Shown one piece after another: positions 17,020 to 25,568 of a DNA stretch of 58,607 nucleotides. The notes under the pieces were generated by a model. It made no database searches. It worked only from the letters and a program-made list of their open reading frames with translations, and was not told the DNA's origin. Made by a program: the position numbers and the translations under genes. Positions within the stretch are counted from its first letter, which is position 1. Each line of letters opens with the position of its first letter. Source of the DNA: Sphingomonadaceae bacterium (GTDB taxonomy: Bacteria; Pseudomonadota; Alphaproteobacteria; Sphingomonadales; Sphingomonadaceae); contig JAHDBR010000012.1 in the NCBI GenBank assembly GCA_020630295.1, forward strand, positions 1-58,607, in the 5' to 3' direction.

Positions 17020-18636
17020 TTGCGTCAATTACAAGGCATGGATGCCTCATTTGTTGCGCTGGAAACGCGCAACTCGCCGATGCATATCGGCTCTTTGCTG
17101 ATTTACAATCCTGAAACCGCGCCCGGCGGCTTTGTTCGGTACAAGGATATTCTCGGCTTTTTTGAAAGCCGGATGCAGCTGTCACGCACAATTCGTCAGA
17201 GATTGGTCAAAGTCCCTTTTGATCTCGATTATCCCTACTGGATCGAGGACCCCGATTTCGATCTGGAATACCATGTCCGCCATGTTGCCTTGCCCAAGCC
17301 CGGTGACTGGCGCCAACTATGTATTCAAGCGTCACGGATATTTGCGCGCCCGCTCGATCTTACGCGTCCGCCATGGGAATTTACCATCGTAGAAGGGCTC
17401 GATAACATTCCCGGCGTTTCGCCCGGAAGCTATGCGATGGTCACCAAAGTCCATCACGCTGCCATTGACGGGATGAGCGGCGTCGATTTGCTGGAGGCGA
17501 TGCATACGTTGACCCCGGATGCGCCTGCGCCTTCAACCCCTGACACTTGGGAAGCGGAAAAAATTCCCAATGCGGTTGAATTGCTCGGCAAATCCTATGT
17601 CAGTGCTCTCGCCAATCCGGTCAAACAGCTAGAGGTACTGGCCAAGGCTGCTCCGGGGCTGGCCAACGCTATCAAAGGGCTGGCAGTCAAAGATTTTAAA
17701 GTCGGCGCGGAAATGGTTGCGCCGCGGTGCCGGTTCAACCGGGTCATTTCACCAAATCGCGTCGTCGAAGGCATCAGCGTGCCGTTGGCTGACATTAAGG
17801 CCATCCGCAGATTGGTTCCGGACTGTAAAGTAAATGACGTGTTCCTTGCGATAGTGGGCGGCGCAATGCGCAAATATCTGCTCAGCAAAGATGACCTGCC
17901 AGGACGCACGCTAACCGCAATGGCGCCTATTTCAGTGAGATCCAAGGATGAAAAAGGCGATATGGGAAATCAGGTGGCCGCGATGGTCGCACCGCTGGGA
18001 ACCCATATTGAAGACCCCGCAGAGCGGTTGAAGTTTGTCTACGAGAAAACCGCCAACAGCAAGGCCATGACCGAGGCAATGGGCGCCCGGAATATGACCG
18101 AGATGAGCAAGGTGAGTCCGGCGCTATTCATGGCGCTGGGCGCGCAGCTTTACACGCGGCTGGGGCTGGCAAACCGCGTGAATGCGCCGTTCTCCACAGT
18201 CGTTACCAACGTGCCCGGGCCGCCAGTTTCGATTTATTCTTCGGGTGCACGGCTTGAAAGCCAGATGGGGCTGCTGTGCCTTACCGACGGAATGGGCCTT
18301 GGGCACGTGGTGCAAAGCTATTGTGAGGAGGCGACAATCGCTTTCACCGGATGCCGCAAATTGTTGCCTGACCCCGATTTCTACGTACAGTGCATTCGCG
18401 AAAGTTTCGAAGAACTGCGCGATCTTGCGGCCAGTGAACCCGCCCCTACTACCAAGAAAGCTGCATCTGGGAAAAAAGCACCTGCCAAGAAATCGGCCCC
18501 CAAAAAGACAGCACCTACGAAAACACCGACCAAAGCCGCTAAACGAAAAGCTGCTCCCAAGAAGGCAGCCTCCACCAAATCCGCATCGGGCCGTAAACCC
18601 GCTGCCAAGAAAACCACACGGAAGGCTTCCAAATGA
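17020..18636 (+). CDS. WS/DGAT-family O-acyltransferase with histone-H1-like tail
   Basis: A 538-residue wax ester synthase / diacylglycerol acyltransferase family protein. It starts MRQLQGMDASFVALET, the usual family opening, so the TTG at 17020 (GGGAGAG upstream) is the right start. The catalytic HHAAIDG is at 145-151, and NVPGPP with LYSSG-like positions lies in the second half. The last 60 residues (about 479-538) are almost only Lys, Ala, Pro, Ser, Thr and Arg, like a histone H1 or AlgP tail. Such tails bind DNA or acidic lipid surfaces; the role here is an inference. The stop overlaps the next gene as ATGA. It makes neutral storage lipid or related esters. Confidence 0.9.
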   Translation: MRQLQGMDASFVALETRNSPMHIGSLLIYNPETAPGGFVRYKDILGFFESRMQLSRTIRQRLVKVPFDLDYPYWIEDPDFDLEYHVRHVALPKPGDWRQLCIQASRIFARPLDLTRPPWEFTIVEGLDNIPGVSPGSYAMVTKVHHAAIDGMSGVDLLEAMHTLTPDAPAPSTPDTWEAEKIPNAVELLGKSYVSALANPVKQLEVLAKAAPGLANAIKGLAVKDFKVGAEMVAPRCRFNRVISPNRVVEGISVPLADIKAIRRLVPDCKVNDVFLAIVGGAMRKYLLSKDDLPGRTLTAMAPISVRSKDEKGDMGNQVAAMVAPLGTHIEDPAERLKFVYEKTANSKAMTEAMGARNMTEMSKVSPALFMALGAQLYTRLGLANRVNAPFSTVVTNVPGPPVSIYSSGARLESQMGLLCLTDGMGLGHVVQSYCEEATIAFTGCRKLLPDPDFYVQCIRESFEELRDLAASEPAPTTKKAASGKKAPAKKSAPKKTAPTKTPTKAAKRKAAPKKAASTKSASGRKPAAKKTTRKASK

Positions 18637-19433
18637 CCGCAGCGACACTCAGCACTTCGCCCGCAGCGCGCCCGCCGCACCGCATATTCACGCTCGCAGA
18701 ACCTGGCCGTGCAATGGCCGAGCTTGCGAGTTTCTTCGCGCTCCGCCCCGCCATGTCTGCGCTTCCGAAGGGTGACGGGCACGGCGTTCTTGTTCTTCCG
18801 GGATTCATGGCGACTGACAATTCCACAAAGCCGATGCGTTCACTGCTTGACAGCCTTGGCTATCAAACCGCTGGCTGGGACTTGGGTCGCAATGTGAAGG
18901 TGGATAATGAGCGCGTCGATGCGATGGCAAAATGCGTGGAGGCACTGGCGGAAAAAACCGGCGGTAAGATATCTATCGTCGGTTGGAGTTTAGGCGGCGT
19001 TTTCGCCCGTGAGCTGGCCAAAATGCTGCCGGAGAAAGTGCGGACGGTGATATCGCTCGGCAGTCCGATCAGCGATGACCGCGATCACAGCAATGCCCGC
19101 ATTCTGTTCGAATGGCTTAACGGCAAAGAACCCGAGCCCATTCAGGCAGGCCGCTTCACCGGCTTGGACGCTGCGCCGCCGGTGCCAACTACCTCTATCC
19201 TGACGAAGACTGACGGCGTGGTGCATTGGCGCGGATCAGTTCAGCAACCCGGCGAAGGTCTACCCGGGCAAACCGAGAATATCGTAGTTCTTGCCAGCCA
19301 TATGGGATTGGGAGTGAACCCGACAGTGATGCTGGCCATCGCCGACCGGCTGGCACAGGCAGACGGTGAATGGAAACCTTTCAACCCCAAGGGCCTGAAA
19401 GCGCTTCTTTACCCGAAAGCGCGCCTTCACTAG
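18633..19433 (+). CDS. alpha/beta hydrolase, lipase-like
   Basis: A 266-residue alpha/beta hydrolase. The nucleophile elbow GWSLGG is at 117-122 (Ser119), VLPGF near 54-58 is the oxyanion region, and SHMGLGVNP carries the probable catalytic His. There is no signal peptide, so it is cytoplasmic. The ATGA overlap with the WS/DGAT-family gene suggests that one enzyme builds and the other turns over the same lipid. The N-terminal 48 residues, before the first strand, are rich in Ala and Pro. It converges with the TonB-dependent receptor gene; a small repeat (CTAGA...TCTAG) spans the two stop codons. Confidence 0.82.
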   Translation: MTAATLSTSPAARPPHRIFTLAEPGRAMAELASFFALRPAMSALPKGDGHGVLVLPGFMATDNSTKPMRSLLDSLGYQTAGWDLGRNVKVDNERVDAMAKCVEALAEKTGGKISIVGWSLGGVFARELAKMLPEKVRTVISLGSPISDDRDHSNARILFEWLNGKEPEPIQAGRFTGLDAAPPVPTTSILTKTDGVVHWRGSVQQPGEGLPGQTENIVVLASHMGLGVNPTVMLAIADRLAQADGEWKPFNPKGLKALLYPKARLH

Positions 19434-19440
19434 AGTTATT

Positions 19441-22242
19441 CTAGAACAGCTTTCGAATATCAATACCCAAATACCGGCCCGTCGGGTCGATCAAAAGCGG
19501 CTGATAGTTGATGGGAGTTTCCCCATTAACGTCGGTCACTCTGCGGCGCCCGTCAAAGATATTGTCGAAGCGTAGAGACACGCGCATTCCGTCCAATATC
19601 CCGTCATCCTTGTTCAGAACCCTGCCCAGATCGGCAAATAACCTGAAATCGATAGTCGCTAGGTCATTCACAGTGAGCGAATTGACGCTGGCTGCACCCG
19701 TATATCTTCCCGACACGCGGGTACCCCAGCCGTTCCAGAATAAACCACCCTCAAGCCGTGATGTGTGACGGGGCGTACCGAATTGCGATGTGCTGTCCCC
19801 GTCCAGCAGATCAAGAACGGGCCCGCCTTGCGCAATGATGACCTGCTGTTCCAGTTCGATTGAATGGTTGAAGTTAAGGAAGTAGCGGCCTCGGCCATCT
19901 CCGCCGCGCCCGGGCAAACCGGGAGGTCCGCCGCGCCCGCCAGCTTGGCGAGGACGTGTTTGCCCCTCACCAGAAGCATCTGATCCTGCAGAGGATTGTC
20001 CGCCATTTCCAGGCTGTCCAGCGGCGGGTCCGCCAGCAGAACTGCAGATTCTGTCACGGAAAGATGCCAGACGCTGCTGGTCCACTACGCCGTTCTCATC
20101 GCGCAACCGGGCCAGCATCCTTTCTGCACGCGCGGGATCAAACTCGGGAAAATCGGGCAACGGCTCACCCTTGGCCGCAGCTTCAACCAACCGTTGAAGA
20201 AACGCTGGCCCATCATCGGCACATAGACGTGTTCGGAATGCTGCAAACTGTTCACCGCCGCGCGGTCCGCGCCCTGCACCTCGCCCGTTACCATTAGCAT
20301 CGGGCCTACCTACGCCTGGCCTAGCTGCGGCAGGTCTGCCGGATCCATCGGGGCGTGCGCCGCGGGTACTGGGCTGCGCTTTGCCGACGCTTCCGCGAAG
20401 CGTAAGACCGAAGGACAGCCGCTTACTGCGTGTTTCGAAGAAGTCGACGGGTCGAACGTCGATCGCTGTCAACGTACCCGCCGCGTCGCGCGTGACGCGG
20501 TTCGGAAACGCTGCTTCTATCTCTGGGGTCAGAAGCGGGAATGCGGATGACACATTGTTCGACGTATTGTCATTGTATTCCACGCGGAAACGCGCCCCGT
20601 CGATGAAGGGTAACTGCCAATCAGCCGCGAAATTCCAGTCTGATTGGGTTTCCTCTGACAGGAACGGATTGCCGCCCGAAACAACGCTGACCAGCACAGT
20701 CTCGCCTGTCGTAAAATCGAAAACGGGGGAATTCAGGGTGGTAATTGACGGACTACCAAGCTGCTGCAGTGAGGGAGCCGCCTCGCTCGACACATAGGTT
20801 GCTTGCAGATTCAGATTGTCACTAACCGCCCATGTCACGCCCCCGCTCCAACGGGTAAGCGTCCCGAAATCGGAGAGATTGTTGATCCGGAACTGTCCGT
20901 TTAACGTGATTGAGCCTAGCGCCGACAGCACATCATCGCGCACACTGGTGATCGGCACACCAACATTGATACCGCCGCCGAGCGTGCCGCGTGTAAGCTG
21001 CGTGGCTCCAACCGCGCGGGAATCTTCGCTCTCAATCCGGTTCCAGACATAATCGGCATCCAGCGTTACCGAAACCTCGCCTGCGGGGAGTAAGAACGGG
21101 TTGCCGCGCAATGTCGCCTTGGTGTCCGCCAGATAGGTCCGTATGTTCGCCGTGTCGAAACCGGCCTCGGTCAAACCGGGAAGATCGCCATCAATTGCGA
21201 GTGCGCCGGACAAGGCATCTGACACGAGCAAGGATACATCAGCCCGCCGGTCGATCTCGGTGGTTGTGTCCGAAAGTGTCCCGTCCGCGGTCCAAGTGAG
21301 AATCCAGTCCCCCAAAGGACGGTTGAAACTTGCTGCAGCGGAGAAAGTATCGCTCGCCGTGCGCCGTTCTAACGGGTCTTGGGCATTCAGCGTGCGCAAG
21401 GCTGAATTGCCAGAAGGATCGGTTAGAATGACACTATCCAAACCGGACAGGCTCTGGCTGTCATTGCGGATATAGGTGCCGTTAAGGCTGACGGAGCTGC
21501 CGCTCTCAATAAATGCTTTCGCGAAATTCGCCGTCGCTTCAATTTGGCGGCTATCCGCTATTAAACTGCGGAAAGCGGCGGGATCGGGATCGGTTGCCAC
21601 ATCGGGCACGCTGCCGATAGTTTGCGAAAGATCGCGCTCGGCTTCAGTAAGCAGCGACGTGTCGCTAACCTCAAGGTCCAGATTTAACCTACCGCCTTTG
21701 GTGATCTGAAGGAGCGTCAGCTCTTGTTCGTTTCTGGAATAGCCCCCTCGGTCAGGCTGCTCATATTCGACCTCTGCCGTAATTGCAGAATAGTCATCTT
21801 TGAGAATAAAATTGATAACGCGCCGGTTTGGCGGAAAACCGAACCTTTGCGCGGTTTCTTCTGGCAGAACTTCAACCTTGCGGATGGCTTCCGGCGGATA
21901 GGACCGAAACTCGCGGAAGCTGCCTACGCGAATGCCGTTGACCAAGAATACCGGGCGCCCCCCGCCGCGACCGCGGGTTGAACCTGTTTGCGGTTCAATT
22001 GCAGCAACAAGATCCTGAATTGAAGACACCCCATATGCCGCAATGTCGGCCTCATCCAGCTCCAGAATTGGGGCTTGCACGCTGTCAATTTGCCCGCGGA
22101 TCCGGTCGCCAAGTACCAGTATCTCGTTGGCCAGAATGGAACCGTCTTCGGTTTCCTGACCGTCTTGTTCTTGAGCAAACGCTCCCGCTTGCGGAACAAA
22201 CGCCAGCACGGCGGCAGAAGTCACAAAAGTGGTAAATCGCAT
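19441..22242 (-). CDS. TonB-dependent receptor with Gly/Arg-rich loop insertion
   Basis: A 933-residue outer membrane receptor. The signal peptide [23 protein letters not shown] is followed by a plug domain ([51 protein letters not shown]). A long beta-barrel then ends in a final aromatic residue (RKLF). Around residues 619-784 an insertion rich in Gly, Arg, Pro and Ala interrupts the barrel, and it holds two FRxRxC-type motifs. The insert is probably an extracellular loop. The ATG at 22242 starts the signal peptide; the longer frame adds an unlikely 52 residues. The substrate is unknown; no siderophore or iron genes are near. Confidence 0.88.
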   Translation of the reverse strand: MRFTTFVTSAAVLAFVPQAGAFAQEQDGQETEDGSILANEILVLGDRIRGQIDSVQAPILELDEADIAAYGVSSIQDLVAAIEPQTGSTRGRGGGRPVFLVNGIRVGSFREFRSYPPEAIRKVEVLPEETAQRFGFPPNRRVINFILKDDYSAITAEVEYEQPDRGGYSRNEQELTLLQITKGGRLNLDLEVSDTSLLTEAERDLSQTIGSVPDVATDPDPAAFRSLIADSRQIEATANFAKAFIESGSSVSLNGTYIRNDSQSLSGLDSVILTDPSGNSALRTLNAQDPLERRTASDTFSAAASFNRPLGDWILTWTADGTLSDTTTEIDRRADVSLLVSDALSGALAIDGDLPGLTEAGFDTANIRTYLADTKATLRGNPFLLPAGEVSVTLDADYVWNRIESEDSRAVGATQLTRGTLGGGINVGVPITSVRDDVLSALGSITLNGQFRINNLSDFGTLTRWSGGVTWAVSDNLNLQATYVSSEAAPSLQQLGSPSITTLNSPVFDFTTGETVLVSVVSGGNPFLSEETQSDWNFAADWQLPFIDGARFRVEYNDNTSNNVSSAFPLLTPEIEAAFPNRVTRDAAGTLTAIDVRPVDFFETRSKRLSFGLTLRGSVGKAQPSTRGARPDGSGRPAAARPGVGRPDANGNGRGAGRGPRGGEQFAAFRTRLCADDGPAFLQRLVEAAAKGEPLPDFPEFDPARAERMLARLRDENGVVDQQRLASFRDRICSSAGGPAAGQPGNGGQSSAGSDASGEGQTRPRQAGGRGGPPGLPGRGGDGRGRYFLNFNHSIELEQQVIIAQGGPVLDLLDGDSTSQFGTPRHTSRLEGGLFWNGWGTRVSGRYTGAASVNSLTVNDLATIDFRLFADLGRVLNKDDGILDGMRVSLRFDNIFDGRRRVTDVNGETPINYQPLLIDPTGRYLGIDIRKLF

Positions 22243-22268
22243 TTCTGTGCCTATCTGTAAGCGAGCGG

Positions 22269-22290
22269 CATCATACAAGCCGATATGATG
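22269..22290. promoter_or_regulatory. dyad between receptor and infA
   Basis: CATCATA (22269-22275) and TATGATG (22284-22290) form a perfect 7-base inverted repeat around 8 bases. It lies 27 bases before the receptor ATG and 126 bases before infA. It could be an operator for the receptor gene; there is no direct support. Confidence 0.3.
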
Positions 22291-22415
22291 TATCAAAATG
22301 TCGCAGCGATGTTTCATCCTGCTTACACAGCAATACGCACGAGGCTTCCCTTTTATCCCTTCGGGGGCTATGGGCGCGCGATACAAATCGACAAACAACA
22401 GGAATATGCAAAAAT

Positions 22416-22673
22416 ATGGCTAAAGAAGAACTCCTCGAAATGCGCGGCAAGGTAGTAGAGCTGCTGCCAAACGCGATGTTCCGGGTAGAGCTTGAGAACG
22501 GCCATGAAGTGCTCGGCCACACCGCAGGCAAGATGCGTAAAAACCGTATTCGTGTTTTGGTCGGTGACGAAGTGCTGTGCGAATTGACCCCATATGACTT
22601 GACCAAGGCGCGGATTACCTACCGCTTTATGCCCGGACGTGGCGGCCCTGGCCAAGGTCCTGGCCCGCAATAA
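22416..22673 (+). CDS. infA: translation initiation factor IF-1
   Basis: The first 71 residues are a standard IF-1 with the OB fold: [49 protein letters not shown], and the late [12 protein letters not shown]-1 binds the A site of the 30S subunit during initiation. The 85-residue length exceeds the usual 72, because a Gly/Pro tail (about residues 72-85) follows ITYRF. It opens a same-strand block with maf, the RNase E/G gene and yacG, an order seen in other sphingomonads. An AGGA lies 12 bases before the ATG. Confidence 0.96.
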   Translation: MAKEELLEMRGKVVELLPNAMFRVELENGHEVLGHTAGKMRKNRIRVLVGDEVLCELTPYDLTKARITYRFMPGRGGPGQGPGPQ

Positions 22674-22685
22674 TCCGTCATTGAG

Positions 22686-23282
22686 ATGAACGGCCCGGCC
22701 ACAACTGCCCCACCGCCAGTTCTAATTCTAGCATCTGCCAGTCCGCGCCGCCGCGAATTGCTCGCGCGGTTAGGCATCACGCCCGCGCAGATTGCCCCAG
22801 CCGACATTGATGAAACCGCAATGCCTGGCGAATTGCCGCGCGATTACGCAAGGCGAATGGGCGCAGAGAAGGCCATGGCCGCTGCAACGTCTGACGGCTT
22901 TGTTCTGGCAGGTGATACGGTAGTTGCTGCCGGCCGGCGTATACTTCCCAAAGCCGAAGATGACGCGACCGCGCGGCATTGTCTTGAGCTACTTTCTGGC
23001 CGCCGCCACCGCGTGTTTTCCTCGATTGCCTTACGGGCACCGGACGGCGGTATGAAGGCGAAATTGAGCGAGACAATTGTGCGGTTTAAAAACCTGTCAG
23101 CAGGCGAAATTGACGCATACATCGACAGCGGCGATTGGGAAGGCAAAGCAGGCGGATATGCGATCCAAGGCGCTGCCGAGGGTCTGATAAACTGGATCCA
23201 CGGTAGCCATTCCGCGGTCATGGGCTTGCCGCTTTTCGAAACACGCGCTTTGCTGAAATCGGCAGGCTTTCGCATTGGCTGA
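22686..23282 (+). CDS. maf: Maf-like nucleotide pyrophosphatase
   Basis: A 198-residue Maf protein. LILASASPRRRELLARLGI near the N-terminus is the family signature. AEKAM, LAGDTVVAAG and FSSIALRAPDGG follow, then GDWEGKAGGYAIQGAAEGLI and GSHSAVMGLPL. Maf proteins hydrolyse dTTP/UTP or modified nucleotides and so keep pools clean; which specificity applies cannot be told here. The end overlaps the next gene by 8 bases. Same operon as infA, the RNase and yacG. Confidence 0.94.
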   Translation: MNGPATTAPPPVLILASASPRRRELLARLGITPAQIAPADIDETAMPGELPRDYARRMGAEKAMAAATSDGFVLAGDTVVAAGRRILPKAEDDATARHCLELLSGRRHRVFSSIALRAPDGGMKAKLSETIVRFKNLSAGEIDAYIDSGDWEGKAGGYAIQGAAEGLINWIHGSHSAVMGLPLFETRALLKSAGFRIG

Positions 23283-24249
23283 ATGGATTGTCGAACATGG
23301 CATCGGCGAGGATCGCGCGATTTTGCTGCATGGCGGACAAATCGTGGCAGCGCGGCTCTATTGCCATGGCACATTGGCAGCCGGCCATGTTGCAGAAGCG
23401 ACCCTCAGTTCCCGTACAGCTGGAAGCAAGCGGGGCACGGTTCGGTTTCCCGGCGGAGAAGAAGCCCTCATTAGCGGCTTGCCTGCGTCATCGCGCGAAG
23501 GCGCGGCAATTCGTTGCCGCATTGGCCGGGCAGCGATAGCCGAACGGGGCCGCTACAAACTTGCGCAAGCCGTCCCTGATGACGCAGGCTTGCAAGATGC
23601 ATCCAGTCTCGAATCCCAACTGCAAATCAGCGGGCATTCGGCGAAAGTTGTTCGCAGCTTTCCGGAAGGCGACTGGGAAGAATTATGGCTTGAAGCATGG
23701 CAGGGCGAGGTCGAATTCAGTGGCGGCACTCTGGTGTTTGATAATACTGCGGCGATGACCCTTATTGATATTGACGGGGATGATGATGCCCGTGAGTTGG
23801 CCGCCAATGCAGTCACACCAATTGCACGGGCCATCGGACGGTTTGACCTTTCCGGATCAATCGGAATTGATTTTCCGACTTTGCCGGTCAAGGCAGAGCG
23901 CAAGGCAATAGATGCTGCGATTGCCGCATCTCTGGATCATTGGCCGCACGAACGGACCGCGATGAACGGGTTCGGTTTCGTCCAGCTTGTCGCCCGCTGC
24001 GAACGCCCCTCATTGCTACAGCAGATTCAGTATGCCCGCCCCGCTGCGGCCGCGCGCCTGCTGCTACGCAAGGCGGAGCATATTGCGGAGACAGGTGCTC
24101 TGTTGCTGACGTGCCATCCGGCGGTTTCGGCGCATCTCAATGCGACATGGTTGGCTGAATTGACCAAGCGCACGGGACGCGGGGTGCGGATTGAAACCAA
24201 ACCAGATATTGCACTGGAAGCAGGATTCGCTCAGGCGGTGCCATTATGA
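23275..24249 (+). CDS. short ribonuclease E/G family protein
   Basis: A 324-residue member of the RNase E/G family, much shorter than RNase E and below RNase G (about 490). VFDNTAAMTLIDIDGDDDARELA carries the catalytic Asp165, and GSIGIDFPTL carries Asp199, matching Asp303 and Asp346 of E. coli RNase E. The Asn of the DIN triplet is Asp167 here. The Zn-link CPxC motif is absent. The N-terminal S1-like region is shortened. It starts with TTG inside the maf gene and overlaps yacG by 4 bases. Likely an RNA-processing enzyme; activity is not certain. Confidence 0.85.
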   Translation: MAEWIVEHGIGEDRAILLHGGQIVAARLYCHGTLAAGHVAEATLSSRTAGSKRGTVRFPGGEEALISGLPASSREGAAIRCRIGRAAIAERGRYKLAQAVPDDAGLQDASSLESQLQISGHSAKVVRSFPEGDWEELWLEAWQGEVEFSGGTLVFDNTAAMTLIDIDGDDDARELAANAVTPIARAIGRFDLSGSIGIDFPTLPVKAERKAIDAAIAASLDHWPHERTAMNGFGFVQLVARCERPSLLQQIQYARPAAAARLLLRKAEHIAETGALLLTCHPAVSAHLNATWLAELTKRTGRGVRIETKPDIALEAGFAQAVPL

Positions 24250-24428
24250 CGACTCGACGCCCCTGCCCGATCTGCAAGAAGCCACGCACCGAAGAATTCA
24301 CTCCGTTCTGCTCAAGCAGGTGCCGTGACCGCGATTTGAACCAATGGTTCAGCGATGGATATGCAGTGCCCGGGCGGCCTGCCTCGCCGGAAGATGTCGC
24401 GACGGAAGATTGGGAAAAGCAGGATTAG
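24246..24428 (+). CDS. yacG: YacG zinc-binding protein
   Basis: A 60-residue YacG. Four cysteines (Cys7, Cys10, Cys22, Cys26) in CPIC and CSSRCRDRDLNQW form the zinc site. E. coli YacG inhibits DNA gyrase by binding GyrB. The C-terminal tail is acidic and variable, as in homologues. It ends the infA-maf-RNase-yacG block and overlaps the RNase gene by ATGA. Confidence 0.93.
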   Translation: MTTRRPCPICKKPRTEEFTPFCSSRCRDRDLNQWFSDGYAVPGRPASPEDVATEDWEKQD

Positions 24429-24503
24429 TCATCATTCGGGTCGATTTCCCACTTGCCAAGCGATGCGCCCTTCGCCATAGCGCCGCTTCCAACCCGATTG
24501 CTG

Positions 24504-24509
24504 GATAAT
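24504..24509 (+). promoter_or_regulatory. probable -10 element of tRNA-Phe
   Basis: GATAAT lies 16 bases before the mature tRNA 5' end, at a good distance for a promoter -10. A clear -35 is not seen at 16-18 bases upstream, so the site is tentative. Confidence 0.35.
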
Positions 24510-24525
24510 CAGCAAACGGCGCTGT

Positions 24526-24601
24526 GCCCGGATAGCTCAGTTGGTAGAGCACACGATTGAAAATCGTGGTGTCGGCAGTTCGAATCTGCCTCTGGGCACC
24601 A
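24526..24601 (+). tRNA. tRNA-Phe (GAA), CCA encoded
   Basis: The acceptor arm GCCCGGA (24526-24532) pairs with TCTGGGC (24591-24597). The D arm has AGCTCAGTTGGTAGAGC and the anticodon loop reads TTGAAAA with anticodon GAA. The T arm is GCAGTTCGAATCTGC. CCA is encoded at the end. The fold and length (76 bases) are standard for elongator tRNA-Phe. Confidence 0.98.
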
Positions 24602-24633
24602 CTTCCCTACGGGAAGTATTTCTCTTCTTTCGT
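24601..24633 (+). terminator. intrinsic terminator of tRNA-Phe
   Basis: ACTTCCC (24601-24607) and GGGAAGT (24611-24617) form a 7-base stem with a TAC loop, followed by a T-rich run (ATTTCTCTTCTTT). The stem starts on the last base of the encoded CCA. Confidence 0.85.
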
Positions 24634-24640
24634 TACGTTA

Positions 24641-25540
24641 TCAGGTCGTCCGGTCAGCTTTGTCTTTGGCGTTAGTGCCTTTGATCATGCTGCGCATCTG
24701 CTCCCATTCGGCATCGCCAAGCGGCGCGAGGGTCTGGTAGAAATTGCCGCCTGTGGCCTGATAGCCGGCTCCGTCTATGGCGATGGTCTGGCCATTCACC
24801 CATTCAGCGCCCGGTCCCATCAGGAATACCGCCAGATTGGCAAGCTCGTGCATTTCGCCGTGGCGGCCCATCGGGTTCATCCGGTCATTCGAATTGTCAC
24901 CGCGCCCGCCAGGTGCAAGGCGTGCGCTCATCCCGTCCGTGGGAAACAGGCCGGGTGCAATCGCGTTGAAGCGCATTCCGTAACGCCCCCACTCCACAGC
25001 TAGGCTTTGCGTCATGGTGTTGATTGCCGATTTCGACATAGCTGAAGGCACCACAAACGGGCCGCCATTCCAAACCCACGTCGTCAGGATAGACAGGAAG
25101 TTTGCCGATTTCTTTTCCGCAATCAGCCGCGTGCCTACCTCATGCGTCAGATAGAATGTTCCGCGAAATACGATGTCGGAAATTGCGTTAAAACCATTGA
25201 TCGACAGATCTTCCGTCCGGCTGATGAAGTTACCGGCCGCATTGTTCACCACACCTGTCAGGGCACCTCCCTCTTCCCAGATTGCGTCAACCATCGCCTT
25301 GATCGCGTCCGGATCGCGAATGTCGCAGGCGTGACCCACGACCTTGCCGCCATGCTGCTGCATCAGTTCCTGTGCAGTATCATCCACCTTGTTCTGCCGC
25401 CTGCCGCAAATATGGACAGTCGCGCCAAGTTTCAGGAACGCTTCGGTCATCTCGCGGCCAAGGCCCGTTCCGCCGCCAGTGACAAGAATACGCTCGCCAT
25501 CCATCAGTCCCTCTCGGTACATCAATTTAGAAATATCCAT
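24641..25540 (-). CDS. SDR oxidoreductase, 2,4-dienoyl-CoA-reductase-like
   Basis: A 299-residue SDR. TGGGTGLG near the N-terminus binds the dinucleotide and CGRRQNK fits NADP. NNAAGNFISRTEDLS and FRGTFYLTHEVG resemble 2,4-dienoyl-CoA reductases. At the usual YxxxK site it reads SAMSKSAINTMTQSLAVEWGRYGMRFNAIAPG, so the Tyr is missing and only the Lys is kept, as in dienoyl-CoA reductases, where the Tyr sits elsewhere. The ATG at 25540 has AGGAGAG upstream; the longer frame has none. It is last in a leftward operon behind the crotonase gene (28-base gap), so a role in acyl-CoA metabolism is likely. Confidence 0.85.
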   Translation of the reverse strand: MDISKLMYREGLMDGERILVTGGGTGLGREMTEAFLKLGATVHICGRRQNKVDDTAQELMQQHGGKVVGHACDIRDPDAIKAMVDAIWEEGGALTGVVNNAAGNFISRTEDLSINGFNAISDIVFRGTFYLTHEVGTRLIAEKKSANFLSILTTWVWNGGPFVVPSAMSKSAINTMTQSLAVEWGRYGMRFNAIAPGLFPTDGMSARLAPGGRGDNSNDRMNPMGRHGEMHELANLAVFLMGPGAEWVNGQTIAIDGAGYQATGGNFYQTLAPLGDAEWEQMRSMIKGTNAKDKADRTT

Positions 25541-25568
25541 CCTAGCTCTCCTGATGAAAATGGCGGGG

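Noticed and set aside
19433-19448. Bidirectional terminator between the lipase-like and receptor genes
   Set aside because: The repeat CTAGA/TCTAG is only 5 bases, AT-rich, and has no T-run.
22406-22423. Five-codon frame overlapping the infA start (MQKYG)
   Set aside because: The AGGA is only 2 bases from its ATG and the frame overlaps infA out of phase, so it is a chance match, unlike the one at 12586.
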